DNA of 64,000 nt from Nemertoderma westbladi (GCA_032718475.1 JAUCBJ010008653.1:34803-98802); one strand, 5' to 3'; counted from the stretch's first letter, positions 21,843 to 32,800 are shown. Translations and numbers: made by a program. Notes: generated from the sequence alone by a model not told the origin.

Positions 21843-22903
21843 CAGCTGATTTATCCTACAGTAATAATAATTTAACGCATGTTAATTTTGGATAAATAAA
21901 TATATTATAACTACAATAACAGTTACACTGATACTGCACGAAGGCCCCACGCAAATTCTACTTGGAAAATTTTCAAACTTTTGCCAAACAACATGTGTAC
22001 CAAGTTTGGATAGATTTCATCAAGGATTGGCCGAGTTATTAACGTTTAAAATAAAATACTGAAAAAAAACGCGACAGAACGACAGAACGACAGGTTGATT
22101 AATGGTACCACTACGCTAAGGCTCTCTCACTTCGTGGCTCGCCCCACATGTAGGAATAACGTTATTGTAAACGGGTTGGAAAATTATCTGGATGTAAAGG
22201 TGCTTCCTTATTTGTGCTTCAGTTTAGTGTCACTGTCATTTGTTTGACAAAGTGTTGGTACCGACCGTTTTGGTCTTTGGTACAACGTCAAACGTGGTCA
22301 GGCTATCCATTGTTATTAATTATTACATTGTGGTAGGCTTTACTGATCAACTTTATAGACTAACAATTATTGTCTGTCTATATGTACTTACGGTATATGC
22401 ATTTAGGCTTTCAGTTTGTATCTGCCTTACTGCCTGTGCCTATCTGTATCTGTATACCGTATGTTATTGTTGTAGGCTGGTTGTAGAAGTTAAACAATTA
22501 ATCAGTCTTTTACAGGACACGGCGGCGTAGTGTATCTTAATAGTTTTAAGATACTTGCTTCCTTACGTTCTTGTTAAGTCAGTTGGGTTTATATTTTTGT
22601 ATATCTGTATTATGTACATTTGGTTACACGACATTTACTATAGTAACCCACTAACCACTCCACGGCATAGTGATTGTTTCGCCAGTACAATTGCAGCAAT
22701 TTAAGTTTTATATACTGTATGATACATTTATAGCTGATGTTATCATAGGACGTCATGAACCCTATGCTTACTTTATTCAGCTGGTGAATGTCATACTGTA
22801 TTTTTGCTTCAATTTTGCACTGTTGCAGCAGTCATCTATCGTGTCGTACTATCACTCGCAGCAACAACTTCACACTGTATATCACGGGATGTTTACGTAA
22901 AGG
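21843..22903. other. Unassigned region
   Basis: Frames at 22240-22530 and 22670-22900 are hydrophobic but match nothing I know. Near 21940-22140 lies a diverged copy (inverted) of the repeat seen around 9480 and 10690. No gene is supported. Confidence 0.35.
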
Positions 22904-22915
22904 TAGTTTAATAAT

Positions 22916-23774
22916 CCTTAAGTCGAGGAAATCCTGCCAAGTACCTAACTGATCTAGACTTTGCTGATGACTTAGGAGTACTCTCAGAATCATTAGAGGG
23001 AGCCCAGCGGCTCCTCAGCTCATTAGAACATGCTGCTTCTAGTGTTGGTCTTTTTATTAACTCCAGAAAGACCAAAATACAGTTAACTTTGAAAGTCCTC
23101 AGCAAGTCTCTGATCGGATGAGCATAAGCTCAAAGGATGGTGTGCTTGAGCATGTGGACGACTTCTGTTACCTGGGATCATGGATCTGGAAGTCAGGTGA
23201 GGACCTTCGAATACGTAAGGGAAAGGCATGGGCAGCCTTGAATAGGCTTTCCAGGATTTGGAAGTCACCGAGAATTAATCGGAAACTTAAGGTCCGGTTA
23301 TTTAGAGCAGCAGTAGTTCCAGTACTCCTCTATGGGAGTCCATGCTGGGCTCTAACTGCTGTGGACACCAAATCTCTGAAGAACACAAGAATGCTACGCC
23401 GGGTTCATTGTGTCAAGTACAATGCACACATCTCCAACCAGACACTATATAACATTGGAGGTGTCTCATTGGTTCCCCCAAGCTTGACACTAGAACAAAA
23501 TCGCCTCCGCTTTGCAGGACATTGCTTTCGCCGTGAGGACCAGCCAGTGCATAATCTTGTACTTTGGCAGCCTCATGGAGTGAATAAGCATGGTGGACAG
23601 CCCATGACTTTCTTGAGACGCATCTTAAAGGACACTGGCCTTAAAGATGCGGATGATCTAGCAAATGTCATGGGTGATAGGGAGTTGTGGCGGTGCAATT
23701 TTGTTGACAAGCCGGCACAGCATTCTTAAAAATGCAGCTGCAATGCAGCATGCCGATCCTAGTAGTAGTAGTAG
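22916..23774 (+). mobile_element. 5'-truncated RTE-like LINE with (TAG)n tail
   Basis: Flanked by a 12-bp duplication TAGTTTAATAAT (22904-22915 and 23775-23786). The body codes for the end of a reverse transcriptase: a DFADD catalytic box near 22960 (in a different frame from what follows), then YLGSWIWKSGEDLRIRKG, and RLFRAAVVPVLLYGSPCWAL. The 3' end is GCATGCCGATCC followed by (TAG)n. Insertion by target-primed reverse transcription explains the truncation, tail and duplication. The same family occurs at 37297-38995, 39416-39646 and 48386-48646. RTE is my best guess for the clade. Confidence 0.85.
23118..23729 (+). pseudogene. LINE reverse transcriptase C-terminal part
   Basis: 203 aa of uninterrupted frame covering the thumb and C-terminal region of the LINE RT: YLGSWI, LYGSPCWAL, a CVKYNAHISNQTLYNIGG block, and a GGQPMTFLRRILKDTGL end. 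It lacks the palm, so it has no activity alone. Compared with 38338-38953 it has lost a few codons near TKSL (TKSLKNTRMLRR versus TKSLDGTFTRMLRR). Confidence 0.8.
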
Positions 23775-23786
23775 TAGTTTAATAAT

Positions 23787-24472
23787 AAGTGCACTACTAA
23801 AGATATATATATATCACCGGTACTGTGTTTACTAGACATACTTATTAGGCAGACAACACGTAGTGCCTACTATATTTTATTATTAAATCTGCGGATATTC
23901 TTGTGTTGTTTAAAATGGTGTAGGCCTTTTATCATTATCTATCATATCCATATTCTTTCTGCACATCAAATAATATTGATATTGAATCGTTATATTATTT
24001 TGTTAGATTAACACATTTGTTTTGTTATATATATTGTGGAATATATGGCAGTAAACGAATAATATTAAACATCGGTCGCTGGTATTGTGAATGGCAATCA
24101 GCATTATTTAAAAATCTGCTTAAACATATATTATTGAAATACATTTGATAGTGTAGGCCTTTGTTTATTTGTAGGGCTTTCAAGTTGAGTAGGCTGCACC
24201 ATCACTGTTTTCCCTGAATGCGGCCGGTACTTCTGTACAAATTGTAAGTTGCCTCGTAACGGTAACTCGTAAAATTATTAAAGACGATATCCTACGCAGT
24301 ACTCACAAGTGGTTGGGTTCAGGTGTTCAGTTTATTTGGGTGGACGCATTTGAATATATTGAACATTTTGAACTTCGGTTTACCTCTCAAGTTTTTGTCA
24401 AATTGTCAATAATTGGCAAATTAAATATTCCCCAATATATCAAATAAGTAAAATAAAATCAACAAATGAGAT
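23787..24472. other. Sequence upstream of BEL-1 gag
   Basis: AT-rich and non-coding. TACTCACAAGTGGTTGGGTT near 24300 looks like an LTR 3' end (ACA) followed by a possible primer-binding site (TGGTTGGGTT), so part of this may be the 5' LTR. I could not find its partner after the integrase gene. Confidence 0.35.
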
Positions 24473-25861
24473 ATGGCTACTGGGGGAAATAATCCCACAG
24501 TCAATGAGGATGTTAATGTTGATGACATTTTGGGGCAAAGTTATTCACGTATTTCATCCCCATCGTCATCCGTTGAAACGGCAGTAACAGCTACAGTGCT
24601 GAGACCCATGTCTGAACCAGAGACCAAATCGCAGAATGACGCAATATTGTTACAGGAAACATTGCAATTGCGAGCATTTTTGCAGGAAACTCCAGTAGAA
24701 CAAGCTGTACTGCAAGTAGAGGCACAACAACCTCCAGAAGAACAAGTGCCACGCAGATCTACGAGGCATCATCCAACACAAGTGGTGAATGAAAGTGATA
24801 ATGTCAATACATCCTCACTAACTAAGAGTCTGTCTGGATATCTTAGTAATGTTACCCGGCTTGATCGTACAATAAGTGAGTATCAACATATAGATAAATC
24901 CATACCTCGTGATTTATTGACCAAGTTGAGAAATGCTTATTCCAAAGTAATTGATAAAATAGGTGAGTTGAAGTTGGCGTATGAGCGCCAGGGTATGTCT
25001 ATGCCAGTGAAATATACTGACATGTTAATGCAATTCATAGCCAAGGAGGCCAATATGTGTACCAGTGTAGATGACTTCTATGAGTCTGGACGATCTGTGC
25101 AGGCAAAAGAACTCACACGTGTTGGTATACATGCCGAAGTACCATGGCTGAATATCCCCGATGTAACAACAACAAATGAGCAGGTCACTATTAGAAATAA
25201 AGAATCCGTGCCAAACTATATAAGTTTAGCACACAATTCTAGAATTAACAGAAGTCGAGATATCGCCACAAGAACCGATACAAACAGTATACATCCTTCA
25301 CAGTCTGCTAGTGCAACATTTGCAACAAAGAAGCTGAGGAAGGATAAATCTCGACTAACAAGCATTTTAAGTGGCACATCGGCTTCATTATCTAGACTAC
25401 AAGTTGAAGCTTCGATGGAACTGGAACTCTCCAAACTCATGGACAAACAAGCTGAGGAACAGCTTGATTGGAAAACCAGTCAGGCAACAAAAGCCAAACT
25501 ACAGGCGGATGCTGAGGCAAAGGAAGCGAAATTACAAACTGAACTTGAATCCATACACAAAGCAAAAGAGGTGCAAAGGGCAAATGAATTAAAGGCAAAT
25601 AATCTTATTGAGCAAGCAACCTTTGACAGACGTGCCTGTTGTCTGTCAAAGGTTGCTTGCTCAATAAGATTATTTGCCTCTTCGTTTGATCTTCAGCGCA
25701 AACAATTGGTTGCTGATTTATTGCAAAAGGAGAATCAACGCAGGGAAGAATTGTCTGAGAGACATCAGAATGTGATTCCACCAGAGCACCCTCCTGAGCA
25801 ACTTGGTCAAACAAAAAACCTTATTCACAGACAGTTACTTTTAAACAAGATGATCACATAA
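24473..25861 (+). CDS. gag: BEL-1 gag, N-terminal portion
   Basis: 462 aa from the ATG at 24473. The beginning is acidic and Ser/Thr-rich, followed by a Gln/Glu stretch with a basic RRSTRHH motif (about residue 95). The middle (about 125-215) is helical and Leu-rich (SGYLSNVTRLDRTISEYQHI). Residues about 300-400 form a long coiled coil of Lys/Glu/Ala (LQADAEAKEAKLQTELESIH). Gag-like N-termini of BEL elements often have such coils, which would help particle assembly. The coil contains a 39-bp inverted duplication (25593-25679) that stays in frame. The stop at 25861 is followed by decayed sequence before the next gag block, so this gag is probably truncated. Confidence 0.65.
   Translation: MATGGNNPTVNEDVNVDDILGQSYSRISSPSSSVETAVTATVLRPMSEPETKSQNDAILLQETLQLRAFLQETPVEQAVLQVEAQQPPEEQVPRRSTRHHPTQVVNESDNVNTSSLTKSLSGYLSNVTRLDRTISEYQHIDKSIPRDLLTKLRNAYSKVIDKIGELKLAYERQGMSMPVKYTDMLMQFIAKEANMCTSVDDFYESGRSVQAKELTRVGIHAEVPWLNIPDVTTTNEQVTIRNKESVPNYISLAHNSRINRSRDIATRTDTNSIHPSQSASATFATKKLRKDKSRLTSILSGTSASLSRLQVEASMELELSKLMDKQAEEQLDWKTSQATKAKLQADAEAKEAKLQTELESIHKAKEVQRANELKANNLIEQATFDRRACCLSKVACSIRLFASSFDLQRKQLVADLLQKENQRREELSERHQNVIPPEHPPEQLGQTKNLIHRQLLLNKMIT
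25593..25679. repeat. Perfect 39-bp inverted duplication, 9-nt spacer
   Basis: Arms 25593-25631 and 25641-25679 are exact reverse complements. They lie inside the gag coiled coil without breaking the frame. This is the signature of a template switch during DNA synthesis or reverse transcription. Confidence 0.92.
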
Positions 25862-26210
25862 ATAAACAGATAAAATCTAAAGTAACAAAAGTGGTTAATA
25901 AAATTGATACACCCGTACTGATTGGTGCACAGGAAGAAATTTCTGGTCTCCGTGCTTCTGCGGACTCCTATGTACCCAGACACAGGACAAATGAGTGCCG
26001 ATCAGGATAGGGGATATGAACCATACATGCCCATCGCAGAAAATAACTTTGACAACAACGGTAAACATGTAGATAATAACACACCTCATACAGGTATTGG
26101 TAACGGTAAATTGGTATTGGTAAATTGGAAAATATTGGCATGATGATATATCAGCCAATATTCTCAAATCTTCTAGTCCCATTGATTTTGAGAAATCACA
26201 TTTACAATCT

Positions 26211-29081
26211 ATGGGTGACAGTCTGCCCAACTATAATCGTGGTCAGAATAACCATATAAACAGTAAAATTATAGATAATGTAGAACCAGGAGTTAATTAC
26301 ATGAGTTATCACCCAATTTTTGCTGGACAAAGGGATGTGCCACGAGGTACACATCCTTTTGACATTACATACACTGGCACTCCAAACGTTGGAAGTGTTA
26401 GTCCACCATTTGTTGGAAGTGGAGAGCCACCATTCTGGAATTACAGTGGTGTAGGCTACTCTCTAAGTGGAGGTGGTGGTTTACCAAATAATTGTAGTGG
26501 TGGTTGTGGTCACCCTCCAGGTGGCAATGGTGGTGGACAACCTGCAGGTAATGGTGGTTGTAAGGATAGTAATCACCCACCACATGGTGCTTATTGATCA
26601 CCGGGTGGGCAGAGTGATATATTAAATCCTCTTGGCTCTCTCCTTGCATATCTCACTGGGCCTCCAAAGGAGGCTGTGAAAGGTTTTATCAATGCACCAT
26701 ATGGCTATCGTTTAGCATGGGCATTACTTGATCAAAGATATGGTCATGTTACTAAGATAATCCGATCAACCTTCGATTCTCTTATTCTAAGTAAACCCGC
26801 CGTTAAGTTTAATTCAGCTGATTTGATGTTATATGCAGATCAGATACGTAATGTATATAATACATTAAAACATTTGAAAAATCCTCAGGAGATGAACAGC
26901 CATCATAATCTTCGTGCAATCATTGCTCGCCTTCCACAAGAACTTATAAGAAAGTGGCAGATGGAAGCCACACGAATCTCAAATAGGAGAAGGTCAGAAA
27001 CAGGTCTAGCTTCTGATCCTACATTATTGGATGTTCTTCGTTTTGTGAATTTCTATGCTGAGGTTGGAGATCATCCTCATTATTCACAATTATACACAGT
27101 TTCCACAAAGGATCAACAACAGAGTAGTGATAAAGGAAAAGTAGTCAAAGTATCTAATGATCCTCTTAAGGACACAAGGAAGGTCAAATCAATGATAGTT
27201 CAAACCAAGCATAAGGGTAATCTGTCATCGCCTGTAATTTCAAATACTCCTCCAGAATGCACTTTGTGTGAAGGAGTTTCACATTTTTTGTATAAATGTC
27301 CACAGTTTATTGCAATGACTGGTTCTCAAAAGGGAAATGTAATTTGGAAACAACATGGTTGTTTCAAGTGTTCCCGTTCAGGACATATAGCAATAAATTG
27401 CCCTTTCTCTCTTATATGTCCAGAGTGTCAAGGTAATCACGCATCCATAATGCATAATGTAAACACTCGTAAATTGATTAATATCTCATCTTCCAAGCAG
27501 CCGAAGGGGGACAAAAATGTCACCGATAAGTATCCATCTGGGTCTAAGGAAAATCCAAAGGTACTGTTATCCACAATGACGAACAAGTTTCAGGATAGCC
27601 TAAATCAAACAATCCTCCCAATCGTCTCCTTAAAGGTATGCATTTGTGGAAGAATGGTTTCTACCTTCGCTTTAATCGATGGTGGTTCTACCAACTCATT
27701 CATACACAAGGAAGTTACTCAAATCTTAAATTGTGAACCAGAAGTATATAGTTCTTTGTCGATGACAACTCTTCTTCACAATGAAAATGATGTTGAGATT
27801 GGTATAACTCAATGCCAATTTTTATCGTTAATTGATGGACGAGTCATAGGTGATGTTAGCGTTTATGTATCAGATAAATTGAAGCTAGGAAAGAGAACAT
27901 TACATGATTCCTTGTTATCTAGTTTTCCGCACTTGTCAGCTATTGATCTCAATTCTAAAGGTATAGATTTACCATTTGTAAGTGTCCTAATTGGACAGGA
28001 TGTTCCTCTTGCACATTATAAACTAGAACAATGTTATGGTGACTCACCCCTCAGCCAACCATATGCAACATTATCTCCCTTTGGATGGTACATTTCTGGT
28101 CCATTTGTTAATCCACTTTGTAACCAGCGGAAACAAGAATCTGTAAATGCATTTAAGACACAGGTAAAACCTGCACCACCTATTGATATTAAACGTCATT
28201 TATCCCAGTTCTGGGACCTTGAAAATCTTGGGTATGGCCGACTCGAAGACCATGACAACTCGATTCAACATGAATCAGCAAATGATAAGCGTGCCAGGCA
28301 GATCCTCACAGAGACAACTGTTTTTTGTGAAGAGGATGGTAAGTATGAAGTAGGTATGTTATGGGATTGTGATCCCAATACCATACTTAATAACCGGCAT
28401 TTGGCAGAGAAACGGTTGTTTTCCTTAGGAAAACGTTTCATGTCAAATGAAGAAAGTAAACAGTATTTTCCCAAGTATGTTGAGAAAATACACGAATATA
28501 TAGATAGTGGGTATGCAGTTAAATTAGTTGGTGATGATTTAATTGCTACTCCTCAAACCAATTATGTGCCACATCATTTTGTGACATATCCAGACACACC
28601 AGGAAAAATCAGGGTAGTAAATGATGCAGCCGCGAAATTTCGTGGACGATCATTAAATGACATGTTGCTCTCAGGTCCCAACCAACTTAATTTATTATTT
28701 GGTGTCTTGCTTAGATTTAGGCAAGACAATATTGCCTTTATGTGTGACATAGAGTCAATGTTTCACTGTATCAAAATGACCCGCAAGGACCAAGATAGTG
28801 TTAGGTTTTTATGGTGGTCAAATGACAAAATTCATGATCAAATTGAAGAGTACCGTATGACAGTACACGCCTTTGGGAAAAAGGATTCCCCATGTGTCGC
28901 CATAAATACCCTCCGACTTACTGGTGACACACATAAAGACGATTTTATTCCACTCGTTAATGAGACAATCCAACACAGTTTTTATATGGATGATGGGTTA
29001 CCATCTGTAAGTACAGTTGAAGAAGCTGTCACATTAGCGCGGGGCTTGATTGATTGCCTTGCATGTGGTGGTTTAGTGTAA
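26211..29081 (+). pseudogene. gag-pol: BEL-1 gag C-terminus, zinc knuckles, protease and RT
   Basis: One frame from 26211 to 29081, broken only by a TGA at 26596-26598. A Gly-rich stretch (26390-26590) leads into a gag helical region. Zinc knuckles lie near 27258-27460 (CTLCEGVSHFLYKC, CFKCSRSGHIAINC, CPECQGNH). The aspartic protease shows LIDGGSTNSF near 27670 with its catalytic Asp intact. The RT shows PGKIRVVNDAAAKF (about 28600), MCDIESMFH (about 28740) and FYMDDGLPS (about 28980), the catalytic YMDD intact. Products would process the polyprotein and copy RNA to DNA in the particle. The next part of pol is in another frame, starting at 29083. Confidence 0.87.
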
Positions 29082-29082
29082 G

Positions 29083-29565
29083 GTGTTTAAGTTGTTTTAC
29101 TTAAGGTGTTTTATTAGTAACAGTAGAGAATTTTTGGCTCTAATAAATTCGACAAGGTTGTCAAAAAATGTAGACTTAGACTTAGAACATTTACCTCAGA
29201 GCAAAACACTTGGGGTACAATGGAACACTGAGACAGATGAATTTGGCTTTAGAGTACGAGTACGTGACTCTCCAAGTACAAAACGTGGCTGTCTGTCATC
29301 TTTGTCATCATTGTATGACCCTTTAGGTTTTATATCACCTGTTACCCTCAGAGGGAAAATTATATTGCGAAACATGTGGTCAGTCATGTTAGGATGGGAC
29401 GGAAAATTGCCCGCAGTGATAAGTGATTCTTGGGAAAAATGCAGGATACAGCTGCCCTCACTTGTTAAGTTGAAAATCCCACGAGTTTATTTTCATAATC
29501 GTAAACCTGATGAGGCATTTGAGTTGCATCACTTCTGCGATGCAAGTAAGGAGGGTTATGGTGCA
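29083..29565 (+). pseudogene. pol: BEL-1 RT end (Pao domain) and start of RNase H
   Basis: This continues pol in a shifted frame. A short disturbed stretch at 29078-29115 (repeated AAGGTGTTT words) causes the shift. Landmarks are SNSREFLALINSTRLSKNV, the Pao-specific LYDPLGFISPVTLRGK, and FCDASKEGYGA with the first RNase H Asp. The frame is cut exactly at the codons for GYGA by the hAT-like insertion, and the same reading resumes at 39996. Confidence 0.85.
29558..29565. other. 8-bp target-site duplication ATGGTGCA, left copy
   Basis: ATGGTGCA precedes the TAGGGCGATGCG terminus here and follows CGCACCGCCCTA at 39988-39995. Confidence 0.9.
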
Positions 29566-29907
29566 TAGGGCGATGCGTTTTTTACTTTTTTTCGATTTCA
29601 TTGTTCTACCGGTGCACAAAAGTTGCCAAATGGTATAAAATTAAGGCCAAAAAATTTCTCTAAATTTCATCAATATCTTGACGGATCCCAAGGGGGTTGA
29701 AATTTTAAGAGTTCGCGATGCACCACAATGAAATTTATAAGAATATAACACTTTGGTGAAAGATCAATGACTCAAGAAAGAACTTCCTTCATGCATCAAA
29801 TGTCATCGAATGGGTCCAAACTTAGTTAGATACCAAACTTTTAAATTTTTGATCAAGGGAACTAGTGCCACAGGCACTTGGCCAGAACCTACCCTTTGGC
29901 GCAAGTG
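29566..29907. repeat. Left TIR of the hAT-like element, outer part
   Basis: Matches the reverse complement of 39649-39987 along its length, for example CAAAAGTTGCCAAATGGTA, ATCAAGGGAACTAGT and CCTACCCTTTGGCG. It is interrupted at its inner end by the LTR element. Confidence 0.9.
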
Positions 29908-29912
29908 ACGAT
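29908..29912. other. 5-bp target-site duplication ACGAT, left copy
   Basis: ACGAT precedes TGTTAGC here and follows CCGTCACA at 37110-37114. Confidence 0.92.
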
Positions 29913-30450
29913 TGTTAGCTTATCCAATTCCGCTAACATGAACCCACAAAGTAAGCCGTAAAGCAATATTGGGAGCACGAGGTTGATTACCAATCAACCT
30001 CGTGTCAGCCCAGTAAACGGGGACAATAGGCCCCAAAGGAGACACACACAAAGGGTCAGGGGCCAAACCCCTAACCCAGAGAGTACAGGTGGAGTGAACG
30101 GGAACACTCCACGGGGCGCCAACAAGGGTATCAACCAATCAGAGGGGGGCAAGGCATCGATTAGGTAGTAATTAGGCCAACCGTGTAATATAACCAGTAA
30201 CCCAATATCAGTAATTCAGTTATCTCAGTGCAGTAGTGCTAGCATAGGTTAATTAGTTTAGATAGGGGAGCACGGGACTTTTAGTTACCGTATCCCGCCT
30301 TCCACATATCTATATCTATATCTTATACCCATCAGTTATTATACACCGAACATCAGAACTCATTCACTGTTTTCGTTTACTCTTTATACACGGCGGGGAC
30401 GCGTAAGCTAAACACCGGATAAATCGGGATCCCTCCTGGATCCCGTCACA
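29913..30450 (+). repeat. 5' LTR, 538 bp
   Basis: It starts TGTTAGCTTATCC and ends GATCCCGTCACA. Near 29976 an 11-bp perfect palindrome (CGAGGTTGATT with AATCAACCTCG, 3-nt loop) stands out. A promoter is expected here; CTTTATACAC near 30380 is a TATA-like word. Confidence 0.93.
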
Positions 30451-30542
30451 GTAACTAAAATCAGCGGCCGCCCTAGCTAAACACAGTAACTAAAACCAAC
30501 CGCTGCCCTAGCTAGCCAAACCATCAGCTACCAAAGACAAAG

Positions 30543-32396
30543 ATGAGTCGAGAGAAAGGAACGACACCGCCGCGGACCCCGGACGACGATCTAACGATCC
30601 GCGAGGCCACGGCGAGACGATACGAACCCACGACGCCGGTCGATGCTACGCCGACCACGTTGACGCATGTTGACGCCACGTCGATAACGAGCGAGCCGGC
30701 GAACCAAGATGTGGGGGGTCGTCTACAAAGAGAGGACGAGTCGGGAGTCGAAAGGGAGAAAGACGAGTCGACGCGGAGTGAAGGTCGACGTACCGATGTC
30801 GCCGGCCAGCCACAGGCCGAGGACGACGAACGGTCCACCGGAACGGCGACGGTGGGGCCGTCGGTACGACGTCGGACCCGGAGAGATGGAGGAGAGGTCG
30901 GCGACGAGGACGTCGGGGTTTCCGATCGACTTCGACGGGCCTACAACGCGACCCGGGAACTACTAAAGGAGGCCAAGGAGGGGGCAAGGATAGACGAGGT
31001 CAGGATGACAAAGGGACTAGGTGAGTCGAACAGATACTTTGATCACCTAGTGTGTTCTGGGCAGAGAGAACTGGCCGGGGAGAGAGCGAGAGGGGTTGCC
31101 TTCGAACTGTTTGGGCTATGGGAACGTAGGGGTATGGGGCCTGGTGTAGTGTACATAGGGCCATACTTAGTCAATGCCAGGGAAGTTAAGTTAGTGGGTT
31201 GGAAGAGACCTGGGGAGGGCGAATCCGAGGTTAACTCCGAGGATTCGGTCTCGTCGGTCGGAGGAAGTTCCGGGAAGCGGGGGAAAGTTAGTAGGACGGA
31301 GGGGCGACGGGAGTCCGTCGCAACCGATAAGTCTGCTACATCCTCCGCAAAAGAAAGAAGGGTGCGAGAGAGTGAACGCGTGGCGTATAAATTAGAAAAG
31401 GCGGCGGCAGAGCGGAAACAGTTAGAGGGGCAATTGAGAGAGCAAACCGCATTATTAGAGTTGGTAAGGGAGGATAGAGAGAGGGCCAAGGAGCATAGAG
31501 ATCGGGAGCATATCGGGATAATGATCGGGAGAATAGAGAGCGAGCCGGCGAGGCGGTCTGGGATGCTTGCGAGAGAGTTCCGAGTGTGCAGAGAGAGAGA
31601 GTTAGAGGAACAACGTACGCAGGATGGTTTGCTTGTCCGACTGGCGCTGCTTGCGCAATATCGGGCCAAACTTAAACGGCGCCGACTAGAACTGGCGCGG
31701 TTGGAGATATCAGAGAGTGAGCCCCCACTTACAGACACCGGGCGAGAGAACCAGAACTGGTGTAGCCGTACGGGCGGGGGGGGTAGTAGTAGTACGTTAG
31801 AAGTAGTTAATATTAATAGTACCGTAGTAAATAACCCTAATCCCTTTATTACAGGAAATAATATTTTACCTGGTAGTAGTAATTTAAATTTAAATTCAAA
31901 TAATAACATTAGTTCAAATATTCAGAATAATTCAAATAATTCGAATAATAATTTAAAATTTGAAAATTCAAATAATTCTAATTTAAATAATTTAAATCCC
32001 GTTTCAAATTCTAACAATTTAATTGATTTAACAAATAATATTGGGAATGGTGCTATTAATATGAGCGTGTCGGACGTACATAACCCGACAGATGGCGGCC
32101 TGGCAGGCCACGTAGTTAGTAGGCAGGAGGTGGCCGGGTTGAGCCAACCCGACGGCGGCCTGGTAGGCCACGTAGTTGGTAGGCAGGAGGCAGCAGGGTT
32201 GAGCCAACCCGAGGTGGGCCTGGCGGGCCACGCAGTAGTAGAGAGAGAGGCGGGGGTGAATAGACCCAGCCGTAGTAGAGACAGTGCGTCGACTAGAGAG
32301 GGGTGTAGAGACGAAGTAAGGGATAGTGAAGTTAGATGTGACGAGTGGGGGGGGGGGCTACGGGCGCCCCACCACATAAGATTAGTGGCGAGATAG
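30543..32396 (+). CDS. gag: Gag-like protein of the gag-only LTR element, first frame
   Basis: 617 aa from the ATG at 30543, 93 nt after the 5' LTR. The N-terminus is Thr/Asp/Arg-rich and disordered-looking. A conserved-looking block at about 128-225 (SDRLRRAYNATRELLKEAKE to VYIGPYLVNAREVKLVGW) is followed by a long Arg/Glu coiled coil (about 265-390). Residues about 420-510 are Asn-rich and AT-rich in codon use, unlike the rest. Three 20-residue repeats (GLAGHVVSRQEVAGLSQPD type) follow at 32094-32270. The frame ends in a G-rich tandem array whose later units open a different frame leading to the zinc knuckle. It probably supplies the particle assembly part of gag. I know no named family for it. 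Confidence 0.7.
   Translation: MSREKGTTPPRTPDDDLTIREATARRYEPTTPVDATPTTLTHVDATSITSEPANQDVGGRLQREDESGVEREKDESTRSEGRRTDVAGQPQAEDDERSTGTATVGPSVRRRTRRDGGEVGDEDVGVSDRLRRAYNATRELLKEAKEGARIDEVRMTKGLGESNRYFDHLVCSGQRELAGERARGVAFELFGLWERRGMGPGVVYIGPYLVNAREVKLVGWKRPGEGESEVNSEDSVSSVGGSSGKRGKVSRTEGRRESVATDKSATSSAKERRVRESERVAYKLEKAAAERKQLEGQLREQTALLELVREDRERAKEHRDREHIGIMIGRIESEPARRSGMLAREFRVCRERELEEQRTQDGLLVRLALLAQYRAKLKRRRLELARLEISESEPPLTDTGRENQNWCSRTGGGGSSSTLEVVNINSTVVNNPNPFITGNNILPGSSNLNLNSNNNISSNIQNNSNNSNNNLKFENSNNSNLNNLNPVSNSNNLIDLTNNIGNGAINMSVSDVHNPTDGGLAGHVVSRQEVAGLSQPDGGLVGHVVGRQEAAGLSQPEVGLAGHAVVEREAGVNRPSRSRDSASTREGCRDEVRDSEVRCDEWGGGLRAPHHIRLVAR
31795..32060 (+). repeat. AAT/AAC-rich poly-Asn tract within gag
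   Basis: Codons are almost all Asn, Ser, Leu and Ile with A/T bases, in a gene that otherwise uses G/C-rich Arg and Glu codons. It looks like expanded trinucleotide sequence. Confidence 0.75.
32094..32273 (+). repeat. Three 60-bp coding repeats
   Basis: Units start at 32094, 32154 and 32214, with GGCCTGGYAGGCCACGTAGT and GTTGAGCCAACCCGA. Each contains a strong inverted word (GGCC...GGCC and GGTTGAGCCAACC). Confidence 0.9.
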
Positions 32397-32800
32397 GGGG
32401 GGCAGAGAATGCCCCACAAGAGGGGTGTAGAAGTGTAGCAAGAGGTAGTGAAGTTAGAAGTGGCGAGTGGGGGGGGGGGGGGGGCTACGGGCGCCCCACC
32501 ACATAAGATTAGTGGCGAGAGAGGGGGGGCAGAGAATGCCCCACAAGAGGGGTGTAGAAGTGTAGCAAGAGGTAGTGAAGATAGAAGTGGCGAGTGGGGG
32601 GGGGGGGGGCTACAGGAGCCCCACCACGAAAGATTAGTGGTGAGAGAAGGGGGGTAGGGAATGTCCGACAAGAGGGACGCAGAAGTGTAGTAAGAGATAG
32701 TGAAGTTAGAAGTGGCGGGTGGGGGGGGGGGGGGGGCTACGGACACCCCACCACGAGAAGTTAGTAGAGAGAGAGGGGGGGGCAGAGAGTGTCCCACAGC
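32341..32800 (+). repeat. Four 123-bp units with poly-G runs
   Basis: Units near 32341, 32466, 32591 and 32712 share GGCGAGTG, then 11-17 G, then CTACGGGCGCCCCACCAC. G-run length differs between units, and each difference that is not a multiple of three switches the reading frame of the gag protein. Confidence 0.9.

Noticed and set aside
22240-22900. Hydrophobic plus-strand frames as small membrane proteins
   Set aside because: No conserved motif, no start context, no related copy; expected by chance in AT-rich DNA.
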